DNA from: Candidatus Omnitrophota bacterium
Lineage (GTDB): Bacteria; Omnitrophota; Gorgyraeia; Tantalellales; Tantalellaceae
Assembly (NCBI GenBank): GCA_030617085.1
Contig: JAUWWB010000057.1
Span: 1-6,558, forward strand
Length of the DNA stretch: 6,558 bases
Direction of reading: 5' to 3'
Shown here piece by piece: positions 1 through 6,558 of this stretch. The notes under the pieces were generated by a model, which searched no databases, had not been told where the DNA came from, and worked only from the letters and a program-made list of their open reading frames with translations. The position numbers and the translations under genes were made by a program. How positions within the stretch are numbered: the stretch's first letter is position 1; each line of letters begins with the position of its first letter.

Positions 1-2
1 AT

Positions 3-1577
3 TTGTTCCTCGGGATAGCACTTCCTCTCATCAAAAACCATCCCCTGCAGGCTTCCATCAAGAAAGGCAACATTGCCGGCGGGCTGATCGGAAAAGTGTA
101 CGGGGATAACGGTCAGTTGCTGACGGGCGGGTTTGCGGTTGAGGACGAAGGTGATAAAGTGCGCGTTTCCCATGACATGCTCAACAAAGACATAATGATA
201 GAAAAGGCTGCGGTAACGAGGAAGCCGCAAGAATTTGCTGAATTTCTGATCTCCAGGGTCGAAGAGAAAATGGACCGTTTTGGCCGCGAGGAGAAACAGA
301 ACCTCATCGATAACATTGAAGGGTTGAAAGAATATAAGGAAATAGCATCTTTAAAGGACCATAAAGATGTCAAAGGCATCATCCGCGAAGTAATGAATGC
401 CGAAGGAGAAAAGAGGCTCTATCTGGCCGAAAGTCTTCTCGATGAGGATGATCCCCTGGCCTGGCTGGGGGTCGTCCATGAGCTTATAGAAAGCCCTTCC
501 TTCAGGCTTCCGGAATACGAATTCAAAGAAACGGGGATCCCGGAATTGGACGGCAGGGAATACGCGGATGTAGTTAGCAGACATACACACGCGCGGGGCG
601 TGGGTAAGAAGGTCAGGATGGCTTATAAGGCACTTGTCCGTGATTTTGGGGAGAATGTAGATAGTCTCTCGCCGGAACAGCTTGTCAAGGCTCTTGAGAA
701 AAAGATGGAAAAGTTCAATCTGCGTCCGAAGACGGATAATAAACTGACCCTGAGCGAAAAGGCTCTTATAGCCTTTAATTTCATGTCGCGACAGGAGCTC
801 GAGAGTCCCGTAAAGGGGCAAAGGTCGCAGATGTATCTCTGGGGAGTTCAGGACAAATTGGATCCGGCAGGCAACTATGAGTTCACGCGGCAGATCAAAT
901 TCCTCGATGACGATCTCAGGCGTGGAGCTATAAATTACCACCTCATTCCCGTTTACAATGGAGACACGCGCCGGGCGCAGGAGAAATACAGCAGGAAGAC
1001 CGGCAGGGATCTGCGGAAGATCGGCACCAATACGATGGTGTCGAATTACGCGAAGGGTGAACTGAGAAACAGGCTGGGACAGATAAAAAACGAGATGCTG
1101 AAAAACTGGGGCAAGTTCCCCGAGGTGTTTGTCCACTGTCTTACGCAAGAAGATGTGAAGGTGGTACAGGGTTTTATGGAAGAGTTAAGGAATAATGGCC
1201 GGGAGAAGGTAGCGAACAGGTTCGTCATAGGAAACGACGTGCAGGAGGGCGATGCCGATACGGCCCAGGTCCCGGAGGTAAAGGTCATCAGGATAGCCAC
1301 TCACATATTGAACAACAAGCGGCTGACAGACCTCGGACTTAAGTACGATGATTCCCATTTTAACGATTCAACAAAGAGGTTGCTCAAGTTCCTGATGAAC
1401 AGCGGGTTTGTCAGCGAAGATCATATCGGGGATCTGGCGAATGTAAGCGCGGACGGCCTCGCCGAGATCATGAGCAGACTGTTCAAAGGCGCTATACCCT
1501 TGAGGCTGACCCGGGTCAACTGGAAAGAGATCGAGGACTACAACGACTCGATGGCAGAGGTCTCCAGGGCACTGTAA
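3..1577 (+). CDS. C-terminal part of a large uncharacterised protein (5' end outside window)
   Basis: I do not recognise a named family. The frame is open from the window edge to TAA at 1575-1577. The first full codon is TTG and no ribosome-binding site can be seen, so the 524 residues are best read as the tail of a longer protein, not a complete one. The visible part is hydrophilic, mostly helical and almost free of cysteine (one, in VHCL near residue 379). I see no transmembrane segment. Residues 131-163 hold an EGEKRLYL stretch and then VVHELIE (H159, E160, E163), loosely like the HE module of the next gene. The last 150 residues look like a compact domain: a strand around 374-380, another at VPEVKVIRI (423-431), helices, and a terminal IPLRLTRVNW strand (498-507) leading into a final helix. 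From memory, tails of this kind occur in large Omnitrophota proteins. A secreted or surface location is only inferred from the neighbouring gene. Confidence 0.85.
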   Translation: MFLGIALPLIKNHPLQASIKKGNIAGGLIGKVYGDNGQLLTGGFAVEDEGDKVRVSHDMLNKDIMIEKAAVTRKPQEFAEFLISRVEEKMDRFGREEKQNLIDNIEGLKEYKEIASLKDHKDVKGIIREVMNAEGEKRLYLAESLLDEDDPLAWLGVVHELIESPSFRLPEYEFKETGIPELDGREYADVVSRHTHARGVGKKVRMAYKALVRDFGENVDSLSPEQLVKALEKKMEKFNLRPKTDNKLTLSEKALIAFNFMSRQELESPVKGQRSQMYLWGVQDKLDPAGNYEFTRQIKFLDDDLRRGAINYHLIPVYNGDTRRAQEKYSRKTGRDLRKIGTNTMVSNYAKGELRNRLGQIKNEMLKNWGKFPEVFVHCLTQEDVKVVQGFMEELRNNGREKVANRFVIGNDVQEGDADTAQVPEVKVIRIATHILNNKRLTDLGLKYDDSHFNDSTKRLLKFLMNSGFVSEDHIGDLANVSADGLAEIMSRLFKGAIPLRLTRVNWKEIEDYNDSMAEVSRAL

Positions 1578-1625
1578 TCACATCGGCGAGCGGGGTTAAG
1601 GTTCAAAAAAGCTAGACGGATTTGC

Positions 1626-1654
1626 TTGACATTCGGGTGTTTTGGGGGTATACT
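1626..1654 (+). promoter_or_regulatory. Sigma70-type promoter of the second large gene
   Basis: The -35 box TTGACA (1626-1631) matches consensus exactly. A 17-base spacer follows, then TATACT (1649-1654), which differs from TATAAT at one base. Boxes and spacing are near ideal for a housekeeping sigma factor. The expected start is near 1661, which gives a 5' leader of about 108 bases before ATG 1770. The promoter lies 49 bases after the stop of the upstream gene, so the second gene need not depend on read-through. G-rich sequence (GTGTTTTGGGGG) fills the spacer. Confidence 0.8.
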
Positions 1655-1757
1655 ACGTATGCAAGCTTGTTTAGTGGTGTTGGTGTAAATATGTTAGGAA
1701 TAAGTATCGGGAGATTTTTTAAGCAGTCTAATTAAATACGTTTAAAAACCTTAAAAC

Positions 1758-1764
1758 GAAGTGG
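1758..1764 (+). promoter_or_regulatory. Weak ribosome-binding site deciding the ATG 1770 start
   Basis: GAAGTGG lies five bases before ATG 1770 and is an imperfect Shine-Dalgarno match. An in-frame GTG at 1761 overlaps it and is the only other start downstream of the in-frame TAA at 1752-1754. ATG is preferred because it keeps the site free and gives a normal signal-peptide n-region. Confidence 0.45.
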
Positions 1765-1769
1765 CTAAT

Positions 1770-1874
1770 ATGGGAAATAGATGGTTTGGACGACATAGTT
1801 TTGCGAAGAAGGCAGTAGGGGTTCTTTGTCTTTTTGCCTTCTTTGTCAATTTTTCCATGGCGGAGGCGCGCGCC
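1770..1874 (+). other. Sec-type signal peptide of the large exported protein
   Basis: The n-region is basic (R4, R8, H9, K13, K14). The h-region runs from about V16 to F28 (VGVLCLFAFFVNF). Two cleavage sites fit the small-x-small rule: after A31 (S-M-A) and after A35 (A-R-A). C20 sits mid-core without a lipobox at the right place, so a lipoprotein is unlikely. Export through Sec is inferred. Confidence 0.8.
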
Positions 1875-4800
1875 GCGCTGGATATGGGCGGTGCGTACGG
1901 CATGCCGGTGGCGCCGCCGGCGTATGGCCAGTTCGCGACGCTTGACGTGGATACCTTTTCCATCCCGGCCCACCTCGGCGAGGTGAAGCACGCCTTCAAG
2001 GGCACATCGGACAAATTCGTGGTCCACCTGCAGGACGCCCACTGTAACTTCTACGCCCAGCACAAGATCTCCGATATCATCGATTACCTGACCGGCGAAT
2101 ACGGCATACGCCTGGTGAACCTCGAAGGGGGCGTCGGCGATTACGACCTCGACGTGTTCACTTCCATATCGGGGCAGGCCATCCGCAGGGAAGTCGCTGA
2201 CCACTTCGTGAAAAAGGGCGAGATAAACGGCGCCGAGTTCTACGCGATAAACAACCCCGAGAAGGTCATGCTGTGGGGCGTCGAGGACAAGGACCTGTAT
2301 CTGGCCAACCTCAAGATCTACCGCGATTCCCTCGCCTACAAAGAAGAAGTGGACAAATACCTGAAGGAACTTACCTATATAATGAACAACCTCAAGCGCC
2401 ACATCTACACGCCGGAGCTTTTGAAGCTTGACATGGCGTACAGCGCTTACAAGGCCGGGAACAAGCCTTTTCGCGAATACCTAGAGTTTTTGATCGCCAG
2501 GGCCGCCTCCGCCGGCATAGGGGTGAAGCGGTTCGAGAACCTGCACCTCCTGGCCCGGGCGATGAAGCGGGAGGAGGGAATAGACTTCAAGAAGGCCAAC
2601 ATCCAGAGGAACATACTCGTGGACGAGCTCAAGAAGGGCCTGTCGAAAAACGAGGTGAGGGGGCTTGTCTCAAAAAGCGTCGCCTTCAAGACGAAGCGGA
2701 TATCGAGGAAGGGCTTCTATGATTATCTCCTGAAGAAGGCAAGGTCGATGATGATAAATATCGGCCGCTTCCCGGCGCTTACAAGCTACATAGAGTATGT
2801 TACCGTTTACGAGTCGGTGGACCGCTCGGCGGTCATGGAAGAGATGGACGCGCTCGAGGCGGCGATAAAGGAGCCGTTATACAGTAATGACACCCAGCGG
2901 CGCCTTAACGCTCTTTCCCGGAACCTCGCCCTCATGAAGAACATCTTCGCCATATCGCTTACCAGGACAGATTACCGCTATTATCTCGAGAACAGGGATT
3001 CGTTCGCTGTGGACAATTTCACGCGGTTTATCGAAAGGGAAGCTCCGAAGTACAGGATAGACGCCCGCCCGACAAAAGATATCGGCAGGCTGGATGAGTG
3101 CCGCGAACGTATCGAGAAGTTTTTCGAATATTCTTTCACCAGGGACGAGGTATTTCTCAAGAACATGCGTTTCGGCCCCGCCCCGGGAGAGACCGAGAGC
3201 GCCATGCTGATGACGGGCGGGTTCCATACAGAGAGCCTGTGCGGGCTTTTCAAAAAGGAAGGCATATCGTACGTATCTATAATGCCGAAGTTCACCAACG
3301 GGAAGGGCTACGAAAGCCCGTATTTCGACCTTCTCGCCGGCCGGACCACAGACCTCCGGCGCATGCTGAGCTCCGCCATAGCGAAGGTCTGCATGATGCA
3401 GGTGCCCTCCATTCTGAACAGGATAATGGCCCTGGCCGAGTTCGGCAAAAGCGGCCTCAAGGCGTTCATGGTGGAAGCGTGGCTCGTGGAGCAGATAGTA
3501 AGAGGAAAGATCATGGAAGATGTCACCGTGGAGGACGCAGACGTGATCTTTCATCTGAAAGACGGGCAAAAAGAACGGAGGGGCATAGGGTCCCTCCTGG
3601 ATGACATCCACCAGACGCAGATAGACGCGAAGCTGGAAAAAGCCACCTTTCATGATATAGATGAAAAGCAACTGGACGGGATCCTGCGCGACATGAAAGA
3701 TTTCTTAAGTTCGAAGGGCGCCGGCGAAGAGATGCTTCGCAGGGTGGACATGTTGAAGGGGAAGAACAATTGGGATGAAGACCTGGTCAGGTTCTTCGAA
3801 CATAAAGACCTTGGCATTAAGGTCCACCCCGGCGGACACGGTATTCGCCTTAATTATGCCCTGAAAGACGATCCCATAAAATTGGGAGAGTTCATCATGC
3901 ATGACTTCTCTGCGGCCAACGGGTGCGACCATATTCTGGCAGAGAAACTCGGCGAGGAGTTTGGCAGGTGGCTGCGGATGGCCAAAAAGGGAGAGGCCCA
4001 ACAATCCTCAAATATTAGTATAAGCGATAATCCCTTGTTGGAAATTTTTTATAACAGAGTTGCTGAAAATAAACGTGAGGAAGAGAAAAAACTAATATCC
4101 AGCTTCTTAAAATCGGACAATGATATGATGAAAATAAAAGTATTTTCCGAAATCAATGAATTATCGGATGAGGAAATTCTTAAAAAAGCAAATAAATGTT
4201 TTGCTACCAAACCAACGGAGCAGAATAATTTTTACGGATTCCGTGACACTGCATTCCGTCCTGATCTAAAAAGGTGTTTGACTTTAAGAGAAATGGTGTT
4301 GTACCCAACAGTAGGGGGTACAGATATAACACAAATTATAAGACATAGGTCGGATATTGACATGACTCGTGAGTATTTCGGTGAAGATACGGCCAAAGCC
4401 GCAACAGAATCTCTTTATCTGCTTTACAAAGGAATTGAAATACTATCGAGAAGGTCGGACATAGTTCTTATGGAAGCCGAAGATGTGGTTCCTTTGAACA
4501 GCTATTTGAGAGGTCTGAACACAGAAATGTTTAGAACTACAGAAGTCGTAAAAAACCTGTTATCACTTTCAGAATATTTCATGCCATGTGATACGTCGCA
4601 AAAGAAAAAAAGCCTGGGTAATTTGTACGACCTCATTAAGAATATGAACGAAGACGATCGGTGGGGCAAGGTTTTACGCGGGAGTGAGAATCAAGCCAGG
4701 ATCAATAAGATAAAGGATCTGATTGCTCAAGCGGTCAGCCTGGCAGACGCTTTCCCGCTGGATAAGCCGATATGGGACATGACCCCAGAGGCGAGACTCC

Positions 4801-6558
4801 TGGTCAACAGGGATTTCGCCGCTGCTCCTGGTAGCGTGTCGTTGTCGGAGTGGGATTTTTCGAACCTGTGGAAGCCCATTTTACCAAAAATACAGGGAAT
4901 CCTGACGGAGGAGGAAAGGAAATTTTTGAACACAGAGTTTCGCCGTCTTGGGGAAAAATTTAAGGAACAAGGAAAATTTGAGGTTTTTGAATGGACCGCG
5001 CACCGCATGGAGATAGTGGCGACAGAGATCTATAAGCTTTATGCTGATAGAGGTTATCATCGGCACAAAAGCAGTATTTTTGCAGTGTGGACCTTAAAGG
5101 CGCTACTGGCCGCGCTTTACCTTGACCTTGCCTTGGCCAATTCAGAAGCGGCCTACGATAGAAAAGGAGCTCTGAGAAAGTCTTTAGAAATGGCTTACGA
5201 TGGAATTGCGAGTTTGGTGGTGGAATCCCATGCACGGGATCAAAGGAATCTTTTCTTAAATAAAGATATTCCGGATGTTCTCCTCCTGATGGCATCGGTC
5301 CGCTCAGCGAAGGGGGATGAGCAAGACAAAGAAGCGCTTAAACTTCCGCTTTCGCTTAGCGCGGAAATACTGAAAACCGCCCGTGTGAAAATTCCAGAGG
5401 TGTCCCTCTCTACTCTCGTCGAGTGGGCCGGGAACGAGGCCTTTCTGGCGATCGGTAACCGGACAGCCGAAGATATGATACAAATCCTTAAAAATGGCGA
5501 CAAGGCGACGGGAGAGGAAAACCAACAAAAAACGAGCAAGCTGATCGAGAATGCTTATAGCAAACTGAAGAACGGTGAGCGCGCCGATTCTGAAATAGGG
5601 AAAATAGCCAAAATGCTTAACAAGGGTGGCGCTGTCCATAAGCGTGTGTTCATTTTGGAGATGCTTAATGAGATGGCAAAAGCATACAAGAGTGACCCCG
5701 GATCGCGTTCCTCCTTGGCCACAGAAGAAATGGCGAAGAAGGGGCTCTACATCATCCTGCAGCTGCGAAATGACAACGAGTTCAAGAACGAGGTTAACCT
5801 TCTGCTATCACATATTTTTGCCAGAGATATAACCTTGTCGCAAACGAAGCGCGTAACGGGGCTTACCGACGATGAGTTGAAAAAAGAGCTCAGAAAGCTT
5901 TGGGAGGAAATCCGGAAGACAAAAGCAAAAAATCCAGGATTCGGTTTTGATTACGCTTGTAATGTCATACCGTCCGCCGGTAACATTGCCGCCGGCCTGA
6001 CGAAGGAGGAAGAAAGGCAGTGGCTGGAGGAATCAAATCTTCTGCCTGGGGAAGTCGGAGCGAAGGCAAAGAATGCCGTCAGCGATAGCGGCAGAAGACT
6101 GTTGAAAGGAAGGGGAAGGGAAAAAATTGAACAAACGTTGCGGGGAGCGCTGAACGATAAAGGGATTCCGTGTGACCGGATCGAAACGCAGATTGAAGAA
6201 GTTATCCGGACATTGGCTGATCCCACGGCAAACTTCAACTGGTTCAACGCGAGAGCCGAACTGGTCGACGGCAAGGAAAAATACCTGGTAGGAATGGAAA
6301 GCGCTCTGGCGGAAAATTTCGTCGAGTTCTTGCGTAAGTGGCAAAGGATATCCGGTGTTGAGGAAGGCCTGCTTGACGAGTACATACTTCACGAGGCATT
6401 GGAGAGGACCGACCTTGAGCACCATGAGATAATCGGGCTGACCACGGAGTTCTTCGGCCGCGGCGAATTTGCGCGTCCCGGGGAAACGCCTTTAGGCAGG
6501 GCGTTGAGACAGTTTATCGATGTCAAGCTGGATTCCAGTGCCTGCAAAGGGGTGCTGG
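1770..6558 (+). CDS. Large exported protein with a ChaN/TIKI-like N-terminal region (3' end outside window)
   Basis: At least 1596 codons run from ATG 1770 to the window edge without a stop. No named family is certain. Layout: signal peptide 1-35; a G/P/A-rich linker 38-57; a region with ChaN/EreA/TIKI-like motifs at 84-511 (QDAH 88-91, LEGG 118-121, LWGVED 168-173, TGGFH 482-486), with a long helical segment between the motifs (about 175-450); a helical region 520-680; an HPGGHG turn (686-691) and an H-D-x8-D-H module (708-734); a low-GC helical region 746-964; further helical sequence to about 1400; and a second H-E-x8-E-H module (1538-1564). I see no membrane segment after the signal peptide, so the mature protein should be periplasmic, surface-bound or secreted. 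The family reference in the ChaN/TIKI group is a few hundred residues, so most of this chain is additional. The gene has its own promoter. It resembles, from memory, uncharacterised Omnitrophota proteins. The reading frame is secure; the function is not. Confidence 0.92.
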   Translation, partial: MGNRWFGRHSFAKKAVGVLCLFAFFVNFSMAEARAALDMGGAYGMPVAPPAYGQFATLDVDTFSIPAHLGEVKHAFKGTSDKFVVHLQDAHCNFYAQHKISDIIDYLTGEYGIRLVNLEGGVGDYDLDVFTSISGQAIRREVADHFVKKGEINGAEFYAINNPEKVMLWGVEDKDLYLANLKIYRDSLAYKEEVDKYLKELTYIMNNLKRHIYTPELLKLDMAYSAYKAGNKPFREYLEFLIARAASAGIGVKRFENLHLLARAMKREEGIDFKKANIQRNILVDELKKGLSKNEVRGLVSKSVAFKTKRISRKGFYDYLLKKARSMMINIGRFPALTSYIEYVTVYESVDRSAVMEEMDALEAAIKEPLYSNDTQRRLNALSRNLALMKNIFAISLTRTDYRYYLENRDSFAVDNFTRFIEREAPKYRIDARPTKDIGRLDECRERIEKFFEYSFTRDEVFLKNMRFGPAPGETESAMLMTGGFHTESLCGLFKKEGISYVSIMPKFTNGKGYESPYFDLLAGRTTDLRRMLSSAIAKVCMMQVPSILNRIMALAEFGKSGLKAFMVEAWLVEQIVRGKIMEDVTVEDADVIFHLKDGQKERRGIGSLLDDIHQTQIDAKLEKATFHDIDEKQLDGILRDMKDFLSSKGAGEEMLRRVDMLKGKNNWDEDLVRFFEHKDLGIKVHPGGHGIRLNYALKDDPIKLGEFIMHDFSAANGCDHILAEKLGEEFGRWLRMAKKGEAQQSSNISISDNPLLEIFYNRVAENKREEEKKLISSFLKSDNDMMKIKVFSEINELSDEEILKKANKCFATKPTEQNNFYGFRDTAFRPDLKRCLTLREMVLYPTVGGTDITQIIRHRSDIDMTREYFGEDTAKAATESLYLLYKGIEILSRRSDIVLMEAEDVVPLNSYLRGLNTEMFRTTEVVKNLLSLSEYFMPCDTSQKKKSLGNLYDLIKNMNEDDRWGKVLRGSENQARINKIKDLIAQAVSLADAFPLDKPIWDMTPEARLLVNRDFAAAPGSVSLSEWDFSNLWKPILPKIQGILTEEERKFLNTEFRRLGEKFKEQGKFEVFEWTAHRMEIVATEIYKLYADRGYHRHKSSIFAVWTLKALLAALYLDLALANSEAAYDRKGALRKSLEMAYDGIASLVVESHARDQRNLFLNKDIPDVLLLMASVRSAKGDEQDKEALKLPLSLSAEILKTARVKIPEVSLSTLVEWAGNEAFLAIGNRTAEDMIQILKNGDKATGEENQQKTSKLIENAYSKLKNGERADSEIGKIAKMLNKGGAVHKRVFILEMLNEMAKAYKSDPGSRSSLATEEMAKKGLYIILQLRNDNEFKNEVNLLLSHIFARDITLSQTKRVTGLTDDELKKELRKLWEEIRKTKAKNPGFGFDYACNVIPSAGNIAAGLTKEEERQWLEESNLLPGEVGAKAKNAVSDSGRRLLKGRGREKIEQTLRGALNDKGIPCDRIETQIEEVIRTLADPTANFNWFNARAELVDGKEKYLVGMESALAENFVEFLRKWQRISGVEEGLLDEYILHEALERTDLEHHEIIGLTTEFFGRGEFARPGETPLGRALRQFIDVKLDSSACKGVL
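2019..3302 (+). other. Region with ChaN/EreA/TIKI-like motif layout
   Basis: Encodes residues about 84-511. It begins with a beta strand VVHLQDAHCN (H91), then a helix, then RLVNLEGG (E119), a GVED strand (170-173), a long helical segment including a helix pair around 334-410, and finally an AMLMTGGFH strand and turn (H486) followed by a helix and the strand ISYVSIMP. In the ChaN/EreA/TraB/TIKI superfamily two G-x-x-H type motifs at opposite ends of the fold, plus an early glutamate, form the active or ligand site. Here the second motif fits (GGFH), while the first is QDAH where GExH is usual. The match is by motif order only and is a hypothesis. Catalysis, ligand and metal are unknown. Confidence 0.4.
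3891..3971 (+). repeat. H-[DE]-x8-[DE]-H protein module, copy 1
   Basis: Encodes residues 708-734, starting FIMHD (H711, D712) and continuing to D720-H721, L727 and E730-F731. It aligns without gaps to copy 2 at 6381-6461, sharing identical or conservative residues at F/Y, I, M/L, H, D/E, D/E, H, L, E and F. It follows an HPGGHG turn (H686, H690) and sits just before the abrupt fall in G+C. The similarity is at protein level only. Whether the histidines bind metal is unknown. Confidence 0.45.
4005..4660 (+). other. AT-rich segment inside the coding sequence of the large gene
   Basis: By hand count 217 of the 600 bases at 4021-4620 are G or C (36%), with three 60-base lines from 4021 at 33, 27 and 25%. 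Sampled lines earlier in the same gene give 62% (2101-2160) and 58% (3361-3420), and composition returns to about 60% by 4741-4800. The reading frame is unbroken across both edges. The change starts in a Q-Q-S-S linker (residues about 744-747) right after a histidine module. Codon choice shifts too: AAA, GAA, ATA, TTA, AGA and AAT become frequent where the earlier part prefers AAG, GAG, CTC and GCC. No repeats or transposon ends are visible. It may mark a domain gained by recombination. Confidence 0.6.
6381..6461 (+). repeat. H-[DE]-x8-[DE]-H protein module, copy 2
   Basis: Encodes residues 1538-1564, starting YILHE (H1541, E1542, E1545) and continuing to E1550-H1551-H1552-E1553, L1557 and E1560-F1561. 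The spacing from the first to the second key histidine is ten residues, as in copy 1 (H711 to H721). A KEKYLVGME strand lies about 30 residues upstream. HEALE resembles VVHELIE in the upstream gene, but that copy lacks the second histidine. It is not the HExxH of zinc proteases. Confidence 0.45.

Larger units (their letters stand above)
1578..1769 (+). other. Intergenic region and leader of the second gene
   Basis: This 192-base gap separates the two large genes. It holds the promoter at 1626-1654 and a leader of about 108 bases. I looked for a factor-independent terminator after the TAA of the first gene and found no GC-rich hairpin followed by a T run, so the end of that transcript is unexplained. 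Two short palindromes, TACGTA (1654-1659) and CAAGCTTG (1662-1669), flank the expected transcription start. They could be operator half-sites or chance. A 14-codon frame (ATG 1691 to TAA 1733-1735, MLGISIGRFFKQSN) lies in the leader with only a weak upstream GGTG, so I do not call it a gene. From about 1715 to 1760 the leader is very AT-rich. Confidence 0.6.

Noticed and set aside
834..857. LWGVQDK in the upstream gene against LWGVEDK in the downstream gene
   Set aside because: Seven residues match closely, but flanking residues do not align and the surrounding context differs, so it may be chance.
351..1148. Minus-strand open frame of 265 codons
   Set aside because: It lies wholly opposite the upstream gene in its coding frame, has no ribosome-binding site and no recognisable motif, and fits a shadow of codon bias.
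1691..1735. 14-codon leader frame MLGISIGRFFKQSN
   Set aside because: It has only a weak GGTG upstream, no regulatory codon run and no terminator-like hairpin after it. It is mentioned in the leader note but not called as a gene.
3098..3604. Plus-strand 168-codon frame in another phase
   Set aside because: It is very rich in arginine, glycine and histidine, as expected from an out-of-frame reading of GC-rich coding DNA, and it overlaps the secure frame of the large gene.
2877..3671. Minus-strand open frame of 264 codons
   Set aside because: It is opposite the GC-rich part of the large gene, whose motifs (GGFH) are on the plus strand. The composition explains the open antisense frame.
6390..6404. 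HEALE read as a zinc-protease HExxH motif
   Set aside because: The second histidine of HExxH is a glutamate here. Without a matching fold, a protease call is not justified.

Overview
The window holds two large genes on the + strand, and both are cut by a window edge. Bases 3-1577 are the last 524 codons of one gene, which ends at TAA 1575-1577. After a 192-base gap a second gene starts at ATG 1770. It stays open to the last base, giving at least 1596 codons with no stop. I read its frame codon by codon from 1770 to 6557 and found no stop or frameshift. I see no tRNA, rRNA, CRISPR array, insertion sequence or convincing minus-strand gene.

The second gene encodes an exported protein. It has a clear signal peptide (about residues 1-35) followed by a long lysine/glutamate-rich, mostly helical polypeptide. 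Residues about 84-511 carry two short motifs, QDAH (88-91) with an LEGG strand (118-121), and TGGFH (482-486). Their layout recalls the ChaN/EreA/TraB/TIKI superfamily, but the residues differ from the textbook ones. A short histidine/acid module occurs twice, at residues 708-734 and 1538-1564. Between the two copies the coding sequence becomes strikingly AT-rich (36% G+C over 4021-4620 by hand count, against about 58-62% in sampled lines before it), which suggests a mosaic gene.

The gap between the genes contains a near-perfect sigma70-type promoter (TTGACA, 17-base spacer, TATACT). The second gene is therefore probably transcribed on its own, with a leader of about 108 bases.

The organism is a bacterium with housekeeping sigma70-like promoters and mixed base composition. 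From memory, not from a search, the protein style (huge exported proteins with a 'QDAHCN' strand, a 'GVED' strand and a 'GGFH' strand) resembles uncharacterised proteins of uncultured Omnitrophota, a phylum known for giant genes. That assignment is an inference. The adjacent genes look like neighbouring members of a set of large uncharacterised proteins. No substrate or pathway can be assigned from this window.
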